Positions 1-7,115 of a stretch of DNA of 64,000 bases are shown in pieces. How positions within the stretch are numbered: position 1 is the stretch's first letter; each line of letters opens with the position of its first letter. The notes beneath the pieces were generated by a model. The model had not been told where the DNA came from. It worked only from the letters and a program-made list of their open reading frames with translations, and searched no databases. Both the position numbers and the translations under genes were made by a program. Source of the DNA: JBJHBP01 sp050485685 (lineage in GTDB: Bacteria; Pseudomonadota; Gammaproteobacteria; Steroidobacterales; Rariloculaceae); NCBI GenBank assembly GCA_050485685.1, contig JBJHBW010000013.1, positions 24,614 through 88,613 on the forward strand, read 5' to 3'.

Positions 1-390
1 CACGGCCACACTGCCTCCGGAACGCAACGCCTGCTCCACGGCCCAGAGTCCGTCCTGTCGCCGTGGCGAAGGGTGTACCAGCAACACCCGGTCCAGACAC
101 AATCCCTGCCTGACCAGCGCCGGCCCATAAGGAACGAACGGCGGCGCCACCCACACAATCCACTTTCCTGCATCCGCGGTACGACTGAGTTCGACCAGTG
201 CCGGCATCAGCAGGCTCAGTTCGCCTATGCCGTAATCAGCAACATGAATCTCGGTGATTGCCCCCTGCGGCCAGCCGCCTGGAAGCAATTGATCCAGCGC
301 CGGATAACCGGTAGGCAGCACGTGCCCGAACCGCTGATGCTCGCTGCCACGCCAGACCTGTCCGGACAGCAGATCGTGCTGCTTATTCAA
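1..390 (-). CDS. imuA: ImuA-like SOS mutagenesis protein (3' end beyond window)
   Basis: Directly downstream of lexA on the same strand (27 bp gap) an open frame starts at TTG 390-388 and stays open for 130 codons to the window edge, so the C-terminal part is missing. GGAG lies 9 bases before the TTG, and no ATG or GTG is available nearby. The translation carries the ImuA signature order: LSGQVWRG, LPTGYPALDQLLPGGWPQGA, GIGELSLLMPAL, WVAPPFVPYGPAL and WAVEQALRSG. ImuA is a RecA/SulA-like accessory factor that works with the polymerase-like ImuB and the DnaE2 polymerase in damage-induced mutagenesis. Co-transcription with lexA is the usual arrangement for this cassette; imuB and dnaE2 would be expected just left of the window. 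Confidence 0.85.
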   Translation of the reverse strand, partial: MNKQHDLLSGQVWRGSEHQRFGHVLPTGYPALDQLLPGGWPQGAITEIHVADYGIGELSLLMPALVELSRTADAGKWIVWVAPPFVPYGPALVRQGLCLDRVLLVHPSPRRQDGLWAVEQALRSGGSVAV

Positions 391-417
391 AATGACGAAC
401 TCCGGACAATCGGCGGG

Positions 418-1038
418 TTACTTCATCGCATTACGCACAACACCGACGACGACGCCTTCAATGATGATCTGCTGTTCGCGCAGGTCGATTTCTATCGGCG
501 CGAAATCGGGATTCTCCGGAAGCAGCCGGACAATGTGTCCTTCCTGGCGGTAGCGCTTGACGGTGACTTCGTCTTCCAGACGCACCACGGCAATCTGGCG
601 ATTACGCACTTCCGTAGTGCGATGCACCGCCACCAGGTCGCCATCCAGGATACCTGCGCCCTGCATGCTCATGCCCTGAACGCGCAAAAGGAAATGCGGC
701 GGCGTCGAAAAAAGGTCCGGGTCGACCTGGTAATGCGATTCCACGTGTTCTTCAGCCAGTATCGGTTCGCCGGCTGCCACCTTGCCGACCAGAGGCAGAC
801 CCAGCTGTTCCCTGAGTACGTCTTTCAGCCGTATGCCTCTGGAAGTGCCCGGCATCAGCTCAATCGCACCCTTGCGTTCCAGAGCCCGCAGATGCTCCTC
901 GGCAGCATTCACGGAACGGAAACCCAGTGTCTGTGCAATCTCGGCACGCGTGGGAGGCATTCCGCTGTTCTGTATAACCTTATGAATAAGCTGAAGAATC
1001 TGTTTTTGCCTGGGAGTCAGTTCACGCATTTTCTTCAT
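418..1038 (-). CDS. lexA: LexA repressor of the SOS response
   Basis: The 206-residue protein has an N-terminal winged helix-turn-helix (about residues 5-70, LTPRQKQILQLIHKVI and RSVNAAEEHLRALERKG) and a C-terminal S24-type self-cleavage domain. The cleavage site is Ala89-Gly90 in KVAAGEP, and the catalytic pair is Ser124 (GMSM) and Lys161 (TVKRY). It represses SOS genes until RecA filaments stimulate autocleavage. The start is ambiguous: ATG 1038 and ATG 1029 (MRELTPRQ) are both possible, neither with a strong Shine-Dalgarno; family alignment would favour the shorter form. A LexA operator lies 19 bp upstream, so the gene is autoregulated together with imuA. Confidence 0.97.
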   Translation of the reverse strand: MKKMRELTPRQKQILQLIHKVIQNSGMPPTRAEIAQTLGFRSVNAAEEHLRALERKGAIELMPGTSRGIRLKDVLREQLGLPLVGKVAAGEPILAEEHVESHYQVDPDLFSTPPHFLLRVQGMSMQGAGILDGDLVAVHRTTEVRNRQIAVVRLEDEVTVKRYRQEGHIVRLLPENPDFAPIEIDLREQQIIIEGVVVGVVRNAMK

Positions 1039-1056
1039 CTGTATGAAAAACCAATG

Positions 1057-1072
1057 CTGTTACTATATACAG
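1057..1072 (-). promoter_or_regulatory. LexA operator (SOS box)
   Basis: The 16-mer CTGTTACTATATACAG is a nearly perfect CTG-N10-CAG palindrome of the gammaproteobacterial LexA type with an AT-rich core. It sits 19 bp upstream of the lexA start and fits autoregulation of the lexA-imuA unit. Confidence 0.9.
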
Positions 1073-1358
1073 CATTCCGCGTGCGTCAAGCTTTCCCTGT
1101 CACAGGCCGCGCGCCTCCCCCCGGTAACGCGTTTCCAGTTCACGTTCAGACTCACCGCTCACGTGACATGTACATCGACTGACACGCGGCGTGATGCGTT
1201 ACGACCGTTCGCAACGCTCCCCGGAATCTGTCACGAGAGCATCGTCAAGCTGTCGCCCATTGACGACGACAAAAAACGTATAAATACTTGTTTGCAGTAG
1301 CGTTGGCTTTAGGAAATAATTAGCACCGTTTGTTCACTCACCAAGTCAGGGGATACTA
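1073..1358. other. Intergenic region between lexA and the lipoprotein gene
   Basis: Divergent promoter region of 286 bp. No credible coding frame is seen. The left edge carries the lexA control region, and the right third is AT-rich and should hold the promoter of the lipoprotein gene. No tRNA or structured RNA was recognised. Confidence 0.6.
1260..1287 (+). promoter_or_regulatory. Candidate sigma70 promoter of the lipoprotein gene
   Basis: TTGACG (1260-1265) is followed by an AT-rich TATAAATAC stretch (1279-1287). The best -10 choices give 13-16 bp spacing, shorter than the ideal 17, so this is only a candidate. Confidence 0.35.
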
Positions 1359-1652
1359 ATGACCAAGAAGTTTTTCCGGTTAGCGCTGATCGCGGGAATC
1401 ATTGTTTCCGCCGGTTGCGCAGGAAGGATTAACGCGATTCAGGAAACGGCTGATCAGGCCCTGCAGGCGGCGCAATCAGCGCAGACTGCAGCTGAGAACG
1501 CCAATCGCACGGCTAACGAAGCTCGTCAGGCGGCTACAGGCGCCCAGAGCACCGCTAACCAGGCACTGCAGGCTGCCCAGGCAGCCCAGGCTTGCTGCGA
1601 CGCGACCAACCAGAGAGTGGATCGCATGTTCGAGAGCATGCAGCCGAAGTAA
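1359..1652 (+). CDS. Lpp/OprI-like alanine-zipper outer membrane lipoprotein
   Basis: The 97-residue product has a lipoprotein signal peptide (MTKKFFRLALIAGIIV) ending in the lipobox S-A-G-C with the lipidated Cys20. It is followed by about 60 residues of Ala/Gln/Asn-rich helix built on an A-zipper heptad (TADQALQAAQSAQTAAENAN, TANQALQAAQAAQ) and a C-terminal NQRVDRMFESMQPK. This architecture matches murein lipoprotein Lpp/OprI, a trimeric coiled coil that anchors or tethers the outer membrane. Unusually for the family there are two extra adjacent cysteines (about 78-79, ACCDA) in the helix. AGGGGA lies 5 bases before ATG, and a strong terminator follows, so it is a monocistronic and probably highly expressed gene. 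A terminal Lys is present as in Lpp. Confidence 0.85.
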   Translation: MTKKFFRLALIAGIIVSAGCAGRINAIQETADQALQAAQSAQTAAENANRTANEARQAATGAQSTANQALQAAQAAQACCDATNQRVDRMFESMQPK

Positions 1653-1751
1653 TTCAGCTGTAACACTCACGAACAAAGACAACATTATCGATTTATTTAA
1701 CGTGTATTCAGTTGTGATGCCGACCTGATCGGCCTCGCATCAGGACACCGG

Positions 1752-1783
1752 AAAGCCGCCTGAAATTCAGGCGGCTTTTTTTT
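1752..1783 (+). terminator. Rho-independent terminator after the lipoprotein gene
   Basis: An inverted repeat AAAGCCGCCTGAA / TTCAGGCGGCTTT with a very short loop is followed directly by a run of T residues. It lies about 100 bp after the stop of the alanine-zipper lipoprotein. Confidence 0.93.
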
Positions 1784-2151
1784 GCCGGCACTTTCGTGCT
1801 TCAGCTGAAGCGCATTCTCAGCCGGCAGGTAGCAGATCTGCAACGATGCCATCACAATCACCGCCCACATTCAGACTAGTGCTCCGGGCAGTATGGTGCG
1901 GAATCGCCCAGTCGAAGCTGTGAGCGGCCACACTGAGTTGCGCCCACGTCGACATCGTTACAATGACGGCCCTGCACATAGCGGACTCCTGACTCGTCGT
2001 CAAAGCGAAGCGGGCCGGGGCTTCTGCCGCTATAGTCGGGCGCGATGTGCTGTGCGACTGAGCATCGGACGCCGTCGAAGACCAAGCGAGCGTCGGTGCT
2101 GATAGATATCGGCCCTGCCGATAATCGTCCCCGGGGCGTTCGCAGGGTTCG
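1784..2151. other. Gap after the ankyrin gene holding an in-frame open stretch
   Basis: Nothing certain is encoded here. On the minus strand, however, the frame of the ankyrin gene reopens straight after its TGA (2154-2152) and stays open for 91 codons to TAG at 1876. A TTG at 2085 could start a 69-residue peptide with four cysteines (MVFDGVRCSVAQH...SAPYCPEH). It could be a lost C-terminus of the ankyrin protein, a separate short gene, or chance openness in GC-rich DNA. No Shine-Dalgarno or family match supports a call. Confidence 0.35.
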
Positions 2152-3516
2152 TCACCAGCACTCTGGCGCTGAATTCGCGAGCCGGGCTCGTACCGAATAC
2201 CCGAAACTCTCCCAGTGTTCAGTGAGCCAGCAGACATCTGCGCCACCGACAATGAGTTCATGCAGAACGCTGGCTTTATGAGAGGTAGCCTGTATCTCTA
2301 ACCAGTATTCCACTGGAGTCCGGCCGTAAAGTGTTTCGCGCGGATCAGCGCCAAGCTGCAGCAGATACCGTACCATCCCAGGGGAGCTGGCTGCCGCCGC
2401 AACGTGTAGAAGTCCTCCGTCAGCAGGTGCCCCGGAGTCAAGTAGCCACCTTGCAATGTCATCATGATCTCTCTGCAATGCCACAATCGCTGCTTCGCGA
2501 AGGTCATCTGGTCGGAACGCCGCCGACAACTGTGCATGCAGCGACTGGACGACATCGAGATATCCCAACCGTGCGGCAGCGATGAGTCGCTCTGACGGAA
2601 GTGTCAATCGGTAGATTTCTTCGACGCCATCGATCGCAACATTGCGCATCTCCTCCTCGTCCGGCTCTACGCCGGCTCTTATAAGCTCAAACATAACGTA
2701 GGCTGCATCGCCGTTGCGGTATTCCAGAGGTAAGCCTGTGGCGTCATCACCGTACGTGCCTGCTACGTACTGCTGTTCACGCCACCGCATCCACGCAATG
2801 CGCAACGGCGTTTGTGGTACCTGCTCCGGCGCTTCCGGATTCGGTGGCAGTGAAACATATGGGTCCGCTCCACGGTCCAACAGATATCTGATCATGCCGG
2901 GGGAGCTGAAACGCACCGCTTCGTGCAGCACGCCCGTTAAGTCGGCACCGGCTTCAAGCAACAGCATTGCAATGTCGTCGTAACCGAATGCCATGGCACT
3001 GATGACGCCACGCCTCAGGTCCCGGCGCCAGTCGTCCTCGCTGGTGTCGATATGCCGCAACAGCAGCTGCACAGTGCCGTGGTAACCGCGTCCAGCAGCT
3101 CCGGAAATTCCCGACGTAGAAGTAGCGCGAAGCCCTGTCGTGCTTTCCGACATGAGGTGCTCAAGAACGTCGTTCAACCCGTTGTTTGCGGCATCTATAA
3201 AGCCGCCAAGCAGCATCTCGCTCGCGGCGAGATCAGCACCCGCTCGCAAGAGTGCAAGTGCGATGTCTTCTTGTCGATCAACTATTGCGATTCGCAGCAA
3301 GCGCCACTCCTCTCCGAATGGCACTGGAATACGCGCATTGGGATCTCCACCGTCGGACAGATAGGAGTTAATCGCCTCGGCATTTCCGTGCGTAATGGCC
3401 TCGTAGAGATCGACATCGGGCACGGAACTCATTCGTGATATGAGGAGTGCGGCAACGACAGCGCAGACAGCCAACGCTGTAGCCAGGTACAGGCCATGTC
3501 GGGTTAGGCTTCTCAT
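2152..3516 (-). CDS. Membrane-anchored ankyrin-repeat protein, candidate immunity protein
   Basis: The 454-residue protein has a short positively charged N-terminus (R2, R6), one hydrophobic helix (about 8-28) and then only ankyrin-type helix pairs. Examples are AITHGNAEAINSYLSDGGDP, IALALLRAGADL, DDIAMLLLEAGADLTGVLHE, GMIRYLLDRGADP, DDIARWLLDSGAPADGGLLH and GMVRYLLQLGADP. By the positive-inside rule the repeats should face the periplasm. It is the last gene downstream of the RHS/metallopeptidase gene and overlaps a 54-codon ORF by ATGA. Ankyrin proteins are a known class of immunity protein for polymorphic toxins, which makes this role likely but inferred. No enzymatic motif is seen. Base composition looks less GC-rich than the flanking core genes, as expected for acquired DNA. 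Confidence 0.8.
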   Translation of the reverse strand: MRSLTRHGLYLATALAVCAVVAALLISRMSSVPDVDLYEAITHGNAEAINSYLSDGGDPNARIPVPFGEEWRLLRIAIVDRQEDIALALLRAGADLAASEMLLGGFIDAANNGLNDVLEHLMSESTTGLRATSTSGISGAAGRGYHGTVQLLLRHIDTSEDDWRRDLRRGVISAMAFGYDDIAMLLLEAGADLTGVLHEAVRFSSPGMIRYLLDRGADPYVSLPPNPEAPEQVPQTPLRIAWMRWREQQYVAGTYGDDATGLPLEYRNGDAAYVMFELIRAGVEPDEEEMRNVAIDGVEEIYRLTLPSERLIAAARLGYLDVVQSLHAQLSAAFRPDDLREAAIVALQRDHDDIARWLLDSGAPADGGLLHVAAAASSPGMVRYLLQLGADPRETLYGRTPVEYWLEIQATSHKASVLHELIVGGADVCWLTEHWESFGYSVRARLANSAPECW

Positions 3517-3677
3517 GCTGACTTCAGCGCTCGCGACGTGAGAGGTCGTTCTAGTTCCTTTTGATCGTCAAATTGCCGTCCGCACGAGCACGTTTGCTGT
3601 CGTTGCGGGCCCTCTACGGCTTCGACTACACTCGTCCCCCTCCACCTCACGTCCTGAATCACGTAGGTCGCGTCCAT
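3513..3677 (-). CDS. 54-residue ORF between RHS peptidase and ankyrin gene
   Basis: An ATG five bases after the RHS stop codon opens 54 codons ending in a TGA that overlaps the ankyrin ATG (ATGA). The peptide begins MDATYVIQDVRWRG and has a short Cys motif TCSCGRQFDDQKELER that resembles the first half of a zinc finger. No family was recognised. Stop-to-start tightness on both sides is the main support, since real operon genes are packed this way. Against it, the Shine-Dalgarno is weak (GGCGGA about 12 bases upstream) and 54 codons can be open by chance. If real it could be translated with, and couple, toxin and immunity genes. Confidence 0.45.
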   Translation of the reverse strand: MDATYVIQDVRWRGTSVVEAVEGPQRQQTCSCGRQFDDQKELERPLTSRALKSA

Positions 3678-3682
3678 AATCG

Positions 3683-6600
3683 TTATTGTCCGCCAAAATA
3701 ATGATGAAGTAACGCCCTTATGTTGTACGCCTGAACGTCTCTAGTCCCGCAATTGGTAACGCACATAATATCAGTGCTCTGGGGAAGCCCGTCCTGCAGG
3801 CCAACAATATGGCCGTATTCATGTGCTGCAGTTTGGCTATTCAAGCAACGAAGCCTGACAATATCGGTCTGTCCGGATATGAATGTTTCCACCTCGCCGC
3901 ACGGACTCAATTCGTCGTTCACCTCAAAGATAATGTTCCATCCGGATTCGCGCCACAGCAGTTGCCCCATTTCACTCGTGTAGGTCTCTCCACACATACT
4001 CTTGGTGGTATTCCATAGCAGCCTGCCGTCCTCGAATGTAGACCTCTGCTCAGAAGGTACAAGCTCCGGGTCATCGAGCGGCTGAAAAGCGAAACGGAAC
4101 GTATTGGGTTGTGGATTACCGAAGAAGTAGCGCGATGGGTAAGGAGGCAACCGCTTGTGGAATTGATTTGCGTGAAAATCGAACCCGTCGAGTTGCGCTT
4201 CTTCACAGATACTCACGTTTCGCTGCAACGACCCAAAAAAATCCGTTGGGAACGCATCCCAGCAGCCGCACCAGATATCATCATATATCGTGTAGTGACC
4301 AGCTGCAGAATAGGTACGTGAAGTGCTCACGGCTATGCTGTGCCAAGGGCTCTGCACAGTCGTGTACCCACCGTCGCCGAACGAGAAGAAGTGGAAAAAG
4401 AAGCCCCAGAAAGGCGAAATATCGGTAATGCACTGTGGGGACTGGCCGCTGTGGGCGATGCTGATGCTCGTCGACTGACCCACAACACCGGTCGCAGTCC
4501 CCGAGCTTGTGCCGTTGACGGTCATGTACACGTTAGCAGATGTGTGATCGATCCAGTAGGAGGTGTATGGATAACAGTAGTAGCAGTTCAGCGAGCTGAA
4601 CTCGGCCGGCAGGAACAGCCCGTTCGACGGCTTGTCGAATCCCATCGGTTCGGGCCGCACGACGTGGCTCACGTGCCCTCCGTAGTAACCGTGTGAGCCT
4701 GAGAATACCGGCAGCGCCCGGCGCTTGAAACTCGCAATCAGAACCCCATCCGGCGGCGGCACCGCAGTTTCCGCCAGCACGAACCGCGCCATCGACGCAT
4801 TGAAGCGGATCGGCCCGAAGGGCGTGCCCTGCGTGCGTGCATAGGCGATCCCCTCAAGCGGCCCGAAAACCGAAGATGCAACCGGCGCCTGCACGCTTAC
4901 CCACGCTGTCTGCCCGTCGGCCTCGGTCGCGGCATCGACGTCCATCGGACCGTAGCTCGACTCCAGAACCTGCACATCATTCTGGTACACAGCCGAAAGG
5001 CGCCCCAGATCGTCGTATCCATATGCCGTGCTATGTTCGACGAAGCGCGACTGCACAGGCCGGCCTGCCAGGTCATAGTCGAACACGAGATCCGGTCGCC
5101 GACTGCCTCGCAGGATCGTGAGCTGATTGTGCTCACCGAGCACGTACGTCTGCCCGCCCCGTTGCCCGTCGGGCGTGACGCTCGCAAGTTCCGTCAGGTT
5201 GCCAACCGCATCGTATCCAAATGTGAGTTCGACCGCCTCGTCGGCGAGATCGTACCGCCCTTCGGTGCGTAGTCCTGACGCATCGTACTCGAAATGCGTT
5301 TCGGACACGCGCCCATTGACGTCAAAATACAGGTGCCGGAGCTGATCGCGGCCGTCATAATAGAGGCGCACGGTTTGGTCGTCGCGGCGAAAACCGGTCA
5401 GCAGTCCCAACTCGTTCGTCTCAAGATCCGCTGCCGCGTACCCGAAGCGCACACGACGGATCGACCGGTCCTCATACTCATATGAACGGTTGCCGTATGT
5501 GTCCCGTGCGGTAACGACGCGCCCGCGCGCGTCATAGCCGTACTCGCCTACGATCTCGCCGTCCGAGCGTACGTTCAACAGCCGTCCTTCGCGATCGTAT
5601 TCGAAACGCGTCGTACCGGCATGCCCGGCCACGAAATTCGTCAACACCTGAAGCCTGCCGTCGGGGTCGTAGGCAAGCCGTGCAACCGGACTGCCGTCAA
5701 AGGACAGTGCGAGCGGCAGCAGTTCGCCCGACAGCGTCAGCTCCGTCACCGAGCCCGCAAAGTCCTGCACCGCGCTCGTCAGCCCGGACGGATCCTGCCA
5801 AAAACTCGCGGCCTGTTGGAACGCGTTGCGGGCGACCGTCAAGCCGCCGCGATACTCGAACGACATCGAATCGAACAGCACGCGCACGGTGCTGACGCGC
5901 CCGTCCGCGCCGTGTGTGGCGGCCAAAGCATCCACACCGCGAGGATCGACGACATGGGTCAGCCGTCCGGCGGCATCGTATTCGATCCGCCAGAGGCGGC
6001 CTCCGACGTCCGTCACCGAAATCAGTCGGGCCGCGCCATCGTATTCGTATATCACCTGCCGGCCCGCATCGTCCTCAATGTGGGTCACGAGTCCGTTCGG
6101 ATCGCGATGCAGCGCGACGAACCGGCCGTGAGCGGATACTACGCGGACGATCCGCGTGCCCTCGTACTCGAGCCTGAGCTGATCGCCTTCGCCATTACGG
6201 ACTTCGTGGAGATAAAACTCGTCGCCGATTTGTCTGAAACGCTTCGTGAGTCCACCGACCTCAAGCTCGGCGCTTCGGCCCGCCTGTCGCCCCCCGACGA
6301 TGCCGGTCAGATGCGGGTATGGCGACCGTATCCGCCCTCCTTCGAGCGTGAGCCAGTGCTCCGAGCCGCTCGCGTCGATATAGCGAAGCCGCGTGCCTTC
6401 GATCTGGATGAACTCGGCCACCGAAAGTTTCCAGCCGTCGCCGAAATCACCCGGTACGGAAAGCTGCGAGTCGTAGACACGCCCGATCACGATCGGCAGT
6501 CTCCCGAGCCGCACGAGGTCTCGGTTCAGAAAGGTCAGGTTGCCACGCCCGACGTTCACGTAGTTAAGCTGGACGCCATAGAGCGGCGTCTGCTCGTTGA

Positions 6601-6871
6601 CGAAGAATGTTGTCAGCCTGCGCCTGTGCGAGAGCTCGTTGACCTGATGGAGCGCAGCGGTCCGGACGAGCCCGGCGCGTCCTTCGTCAACGCCCTCGAC
6701 CGGTTGGAGCACGGCATTGGCCGCAGCCGGCGGCGCGTTCCCGGCCAGCAGAAGAATCGCGCAGGACATGAGGAGCCGTGCCAATCCCGTTGCAATTCTC
6801 CGCAGATTGGAACCCTGCGACCAGCATCGAAACCCCGGTGTCGTCGACCACGACCAGCAGCGTTTACGCAT
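3683..6871 (-). CDS. Exported RHS/YD-repeat protein with C-terminal zinc metallopeptidase domain
   Basis: ATG 6871 is chosen because GGGGAGG lies 5 bases upstream; an in-frame start at 6928 has no such site. The 1062-residue product has a long signal peptide (hydrophobic core about 32-46, APPAAANA). An N-terminal DUF6531-like region follows (about 80-200, GRGNLTFLNRDLVRLGRLPI and GDFGDGWKLSVAE). Next come YD repeats (about 215-640, e.g. YEYDGAARLISVTD, FEYDREGRLLNV, YGYDARGRVV) and a degenerate RHS core end (GTPFGPIRFNASMARFV). A PKD-like segment (about 775-875, FSFGDGG...YSAAGHYTIYDD) precedes the final domain with HEYGHIVGLQD at 1017-1027 and DIM at 1034-1036. The last two motifs are those of metzincin-type zinc proteases (HExxHxxGxxD plus Met-turn). 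RHS shells carry variable C-terminal toxins, so a secreted protease effector is the best reading. An ankyrin gene follows. Confidence 0.88.
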   Translation of the reverse strand: MRKRCWSWSTTPGFRCWSQGSNLRRIATGLARLLMSCAILLLAGNAPPAAANAVLQPVEGVDEGRAGLVRTAALHQVNELSHRRRLTTFFVNEQTPLYGVQLNYVNVGRGNLTFLNRDLVRLGRLPIVIGRVYDSQLSVPGDFGDGWKLSVAEFIQIEGTRLRYIDASGSEHWLTLEGGRIRSPYPHLTGIVGGRQAGRSAELEVGGLTKRFRQIGDEFYLHEVRNGEGDQLRLEYEGTRIVRVVSAHGRFVALHRDPNGLVTHIEDDAGRQVIYEYDGAARLISVTDVGGRLWRIEYDAAGRLTHVVDPRGVDALAATHGADGRVSTVRVLFDSMSFEYRGGLTVARNAFQQAASFWQDPSGLTSAVQDFAGSVTELTLSGELLPLALSFDGSPVARLAYDPDGRLQVLTNFVAGHAGTTRFEYDREGRLLNVRSDGEIVGEYGYDARGRVVTARDTYGNRSYEYEDRSIRRVRFGYAAADLETNELGLLTGFRRDDQTVRLYYDGRDQLRHLYFDVNGRVSETHFEYDASGLRTEGRYDLADEAVELTFGYDAVGNLTELASVTPDGQRGGQTYVLGEHNQLTILRGSRRPDLVFDYDLAGRPVQSRFVEHSTAYGYDDLGRLSAVYQNDVQVLESSYGPMDVDAATEADGQTAWVSVQAPVASSVFGPLEGIAYARTQGTPFGPIRFNASMARFVLAETAVPPPDGVLIASFKRRALPVFSGSHGYYGGHVSHVVRPEPMGFDKPSNGLFLPAEFSSLNCYYCYPYTSYWIDHTSANVYMTVNGTSSGTATGVVGQSTSISIAHSGQSPQCITDISPFWGFFFHFFSFGDGGYTTVQSPWHSIAVSTSRTYSAAGHYTIYDDIWCGCWDAFPTDFFGSLQRNVSICEEAQLDGFDFHANQFHKRLPPYPSRYFFGNPQPNTFRFAFQPLDDPELVPSEQRSTFEDGRLLWNTTKSMCGETYTSEMGQLLWRESGWNIIFEVNDELSPCGEVETFISGQTDIVRLRCLNSQTAAHEYGHIVGLQDGLPQSTDIMCVTNCGTRDVQAYNIRALLHHYFGGQ

Positions 6872-7017
6872 GTGAACCTCCCCGGATCGATCAAGACCTA
6901 CAGCCGATCGTTGGCCGCGTGGGTCCATCCAAGAACCGCAGGACGCATAGCGTCAGATCGGTCGTCGGGCCGTGCGCTCTTCACGTTCCGACGTCCGCGC
7001 CAAGCCCCGATGTCCGA

Positions 7018-7044
7018 ATTGTCGCAGGTACCGGGACGAATCAA
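7018..7044 (-). promoter_or_regulatory. Candidate promoter of the RHS operon
   Basis: On the minus strand TTGATT (7044-7039) and GACAAT (7023-7018) are separated by 15 bp. The -35 abuts the last of three 21-bp repeats, an arrangement typical of promoters activated by an AraC-type protein. Spacing is short and the match is moderate. Confidence 0.35.
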
Positions 7045-7106
7045 TCGACGAGAATTGACGAATTTTCGACGATTCTTGATTTTTATTCGACGATATTTGA
7101 CGTGCG
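7044..7106. repeat. Three direct repeats with exact 21-bp period
   Basis: Cores start at 7044 (ATCGACGAGAATTGA), 7065 (TTCGACGATTCTTGA) and 7086 (TTCGACGATATTTGA), each 21 bp apart, i.e. two helical turns. They lie between the AraC-type regulator gene and the RHS gene, upstream of the RHS promoter candidate. The spacing equals that of classical AraC half-sites, so they are likely binding sites for the adjacent regulator. Confidence 0.8.
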
Positions 7107-7115
7107 CCATTTGGA

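Noticed and set aside
1818..2261. A 147-codon frame on the minus strand overlapping the ankyrin C-terminus
   Set aside because: It is in a different frame from the well-supported ankyrin gene across 110 bp and has no start signal; the in-frame extension noted separately is a better candidate.
3683..6928. Longer RHS start at 6928
   Set aside because: No Shine-Dalgarno there, whereas ATG 6871 has GGGGAGG at proper spacing and places the signal peptide nearer the N-terminus.
7044..7106. CRISPR-like array
   Set aside because: The three repeats are contiguous 21-mers with no unique spacers, and no cas genes occur in the window.
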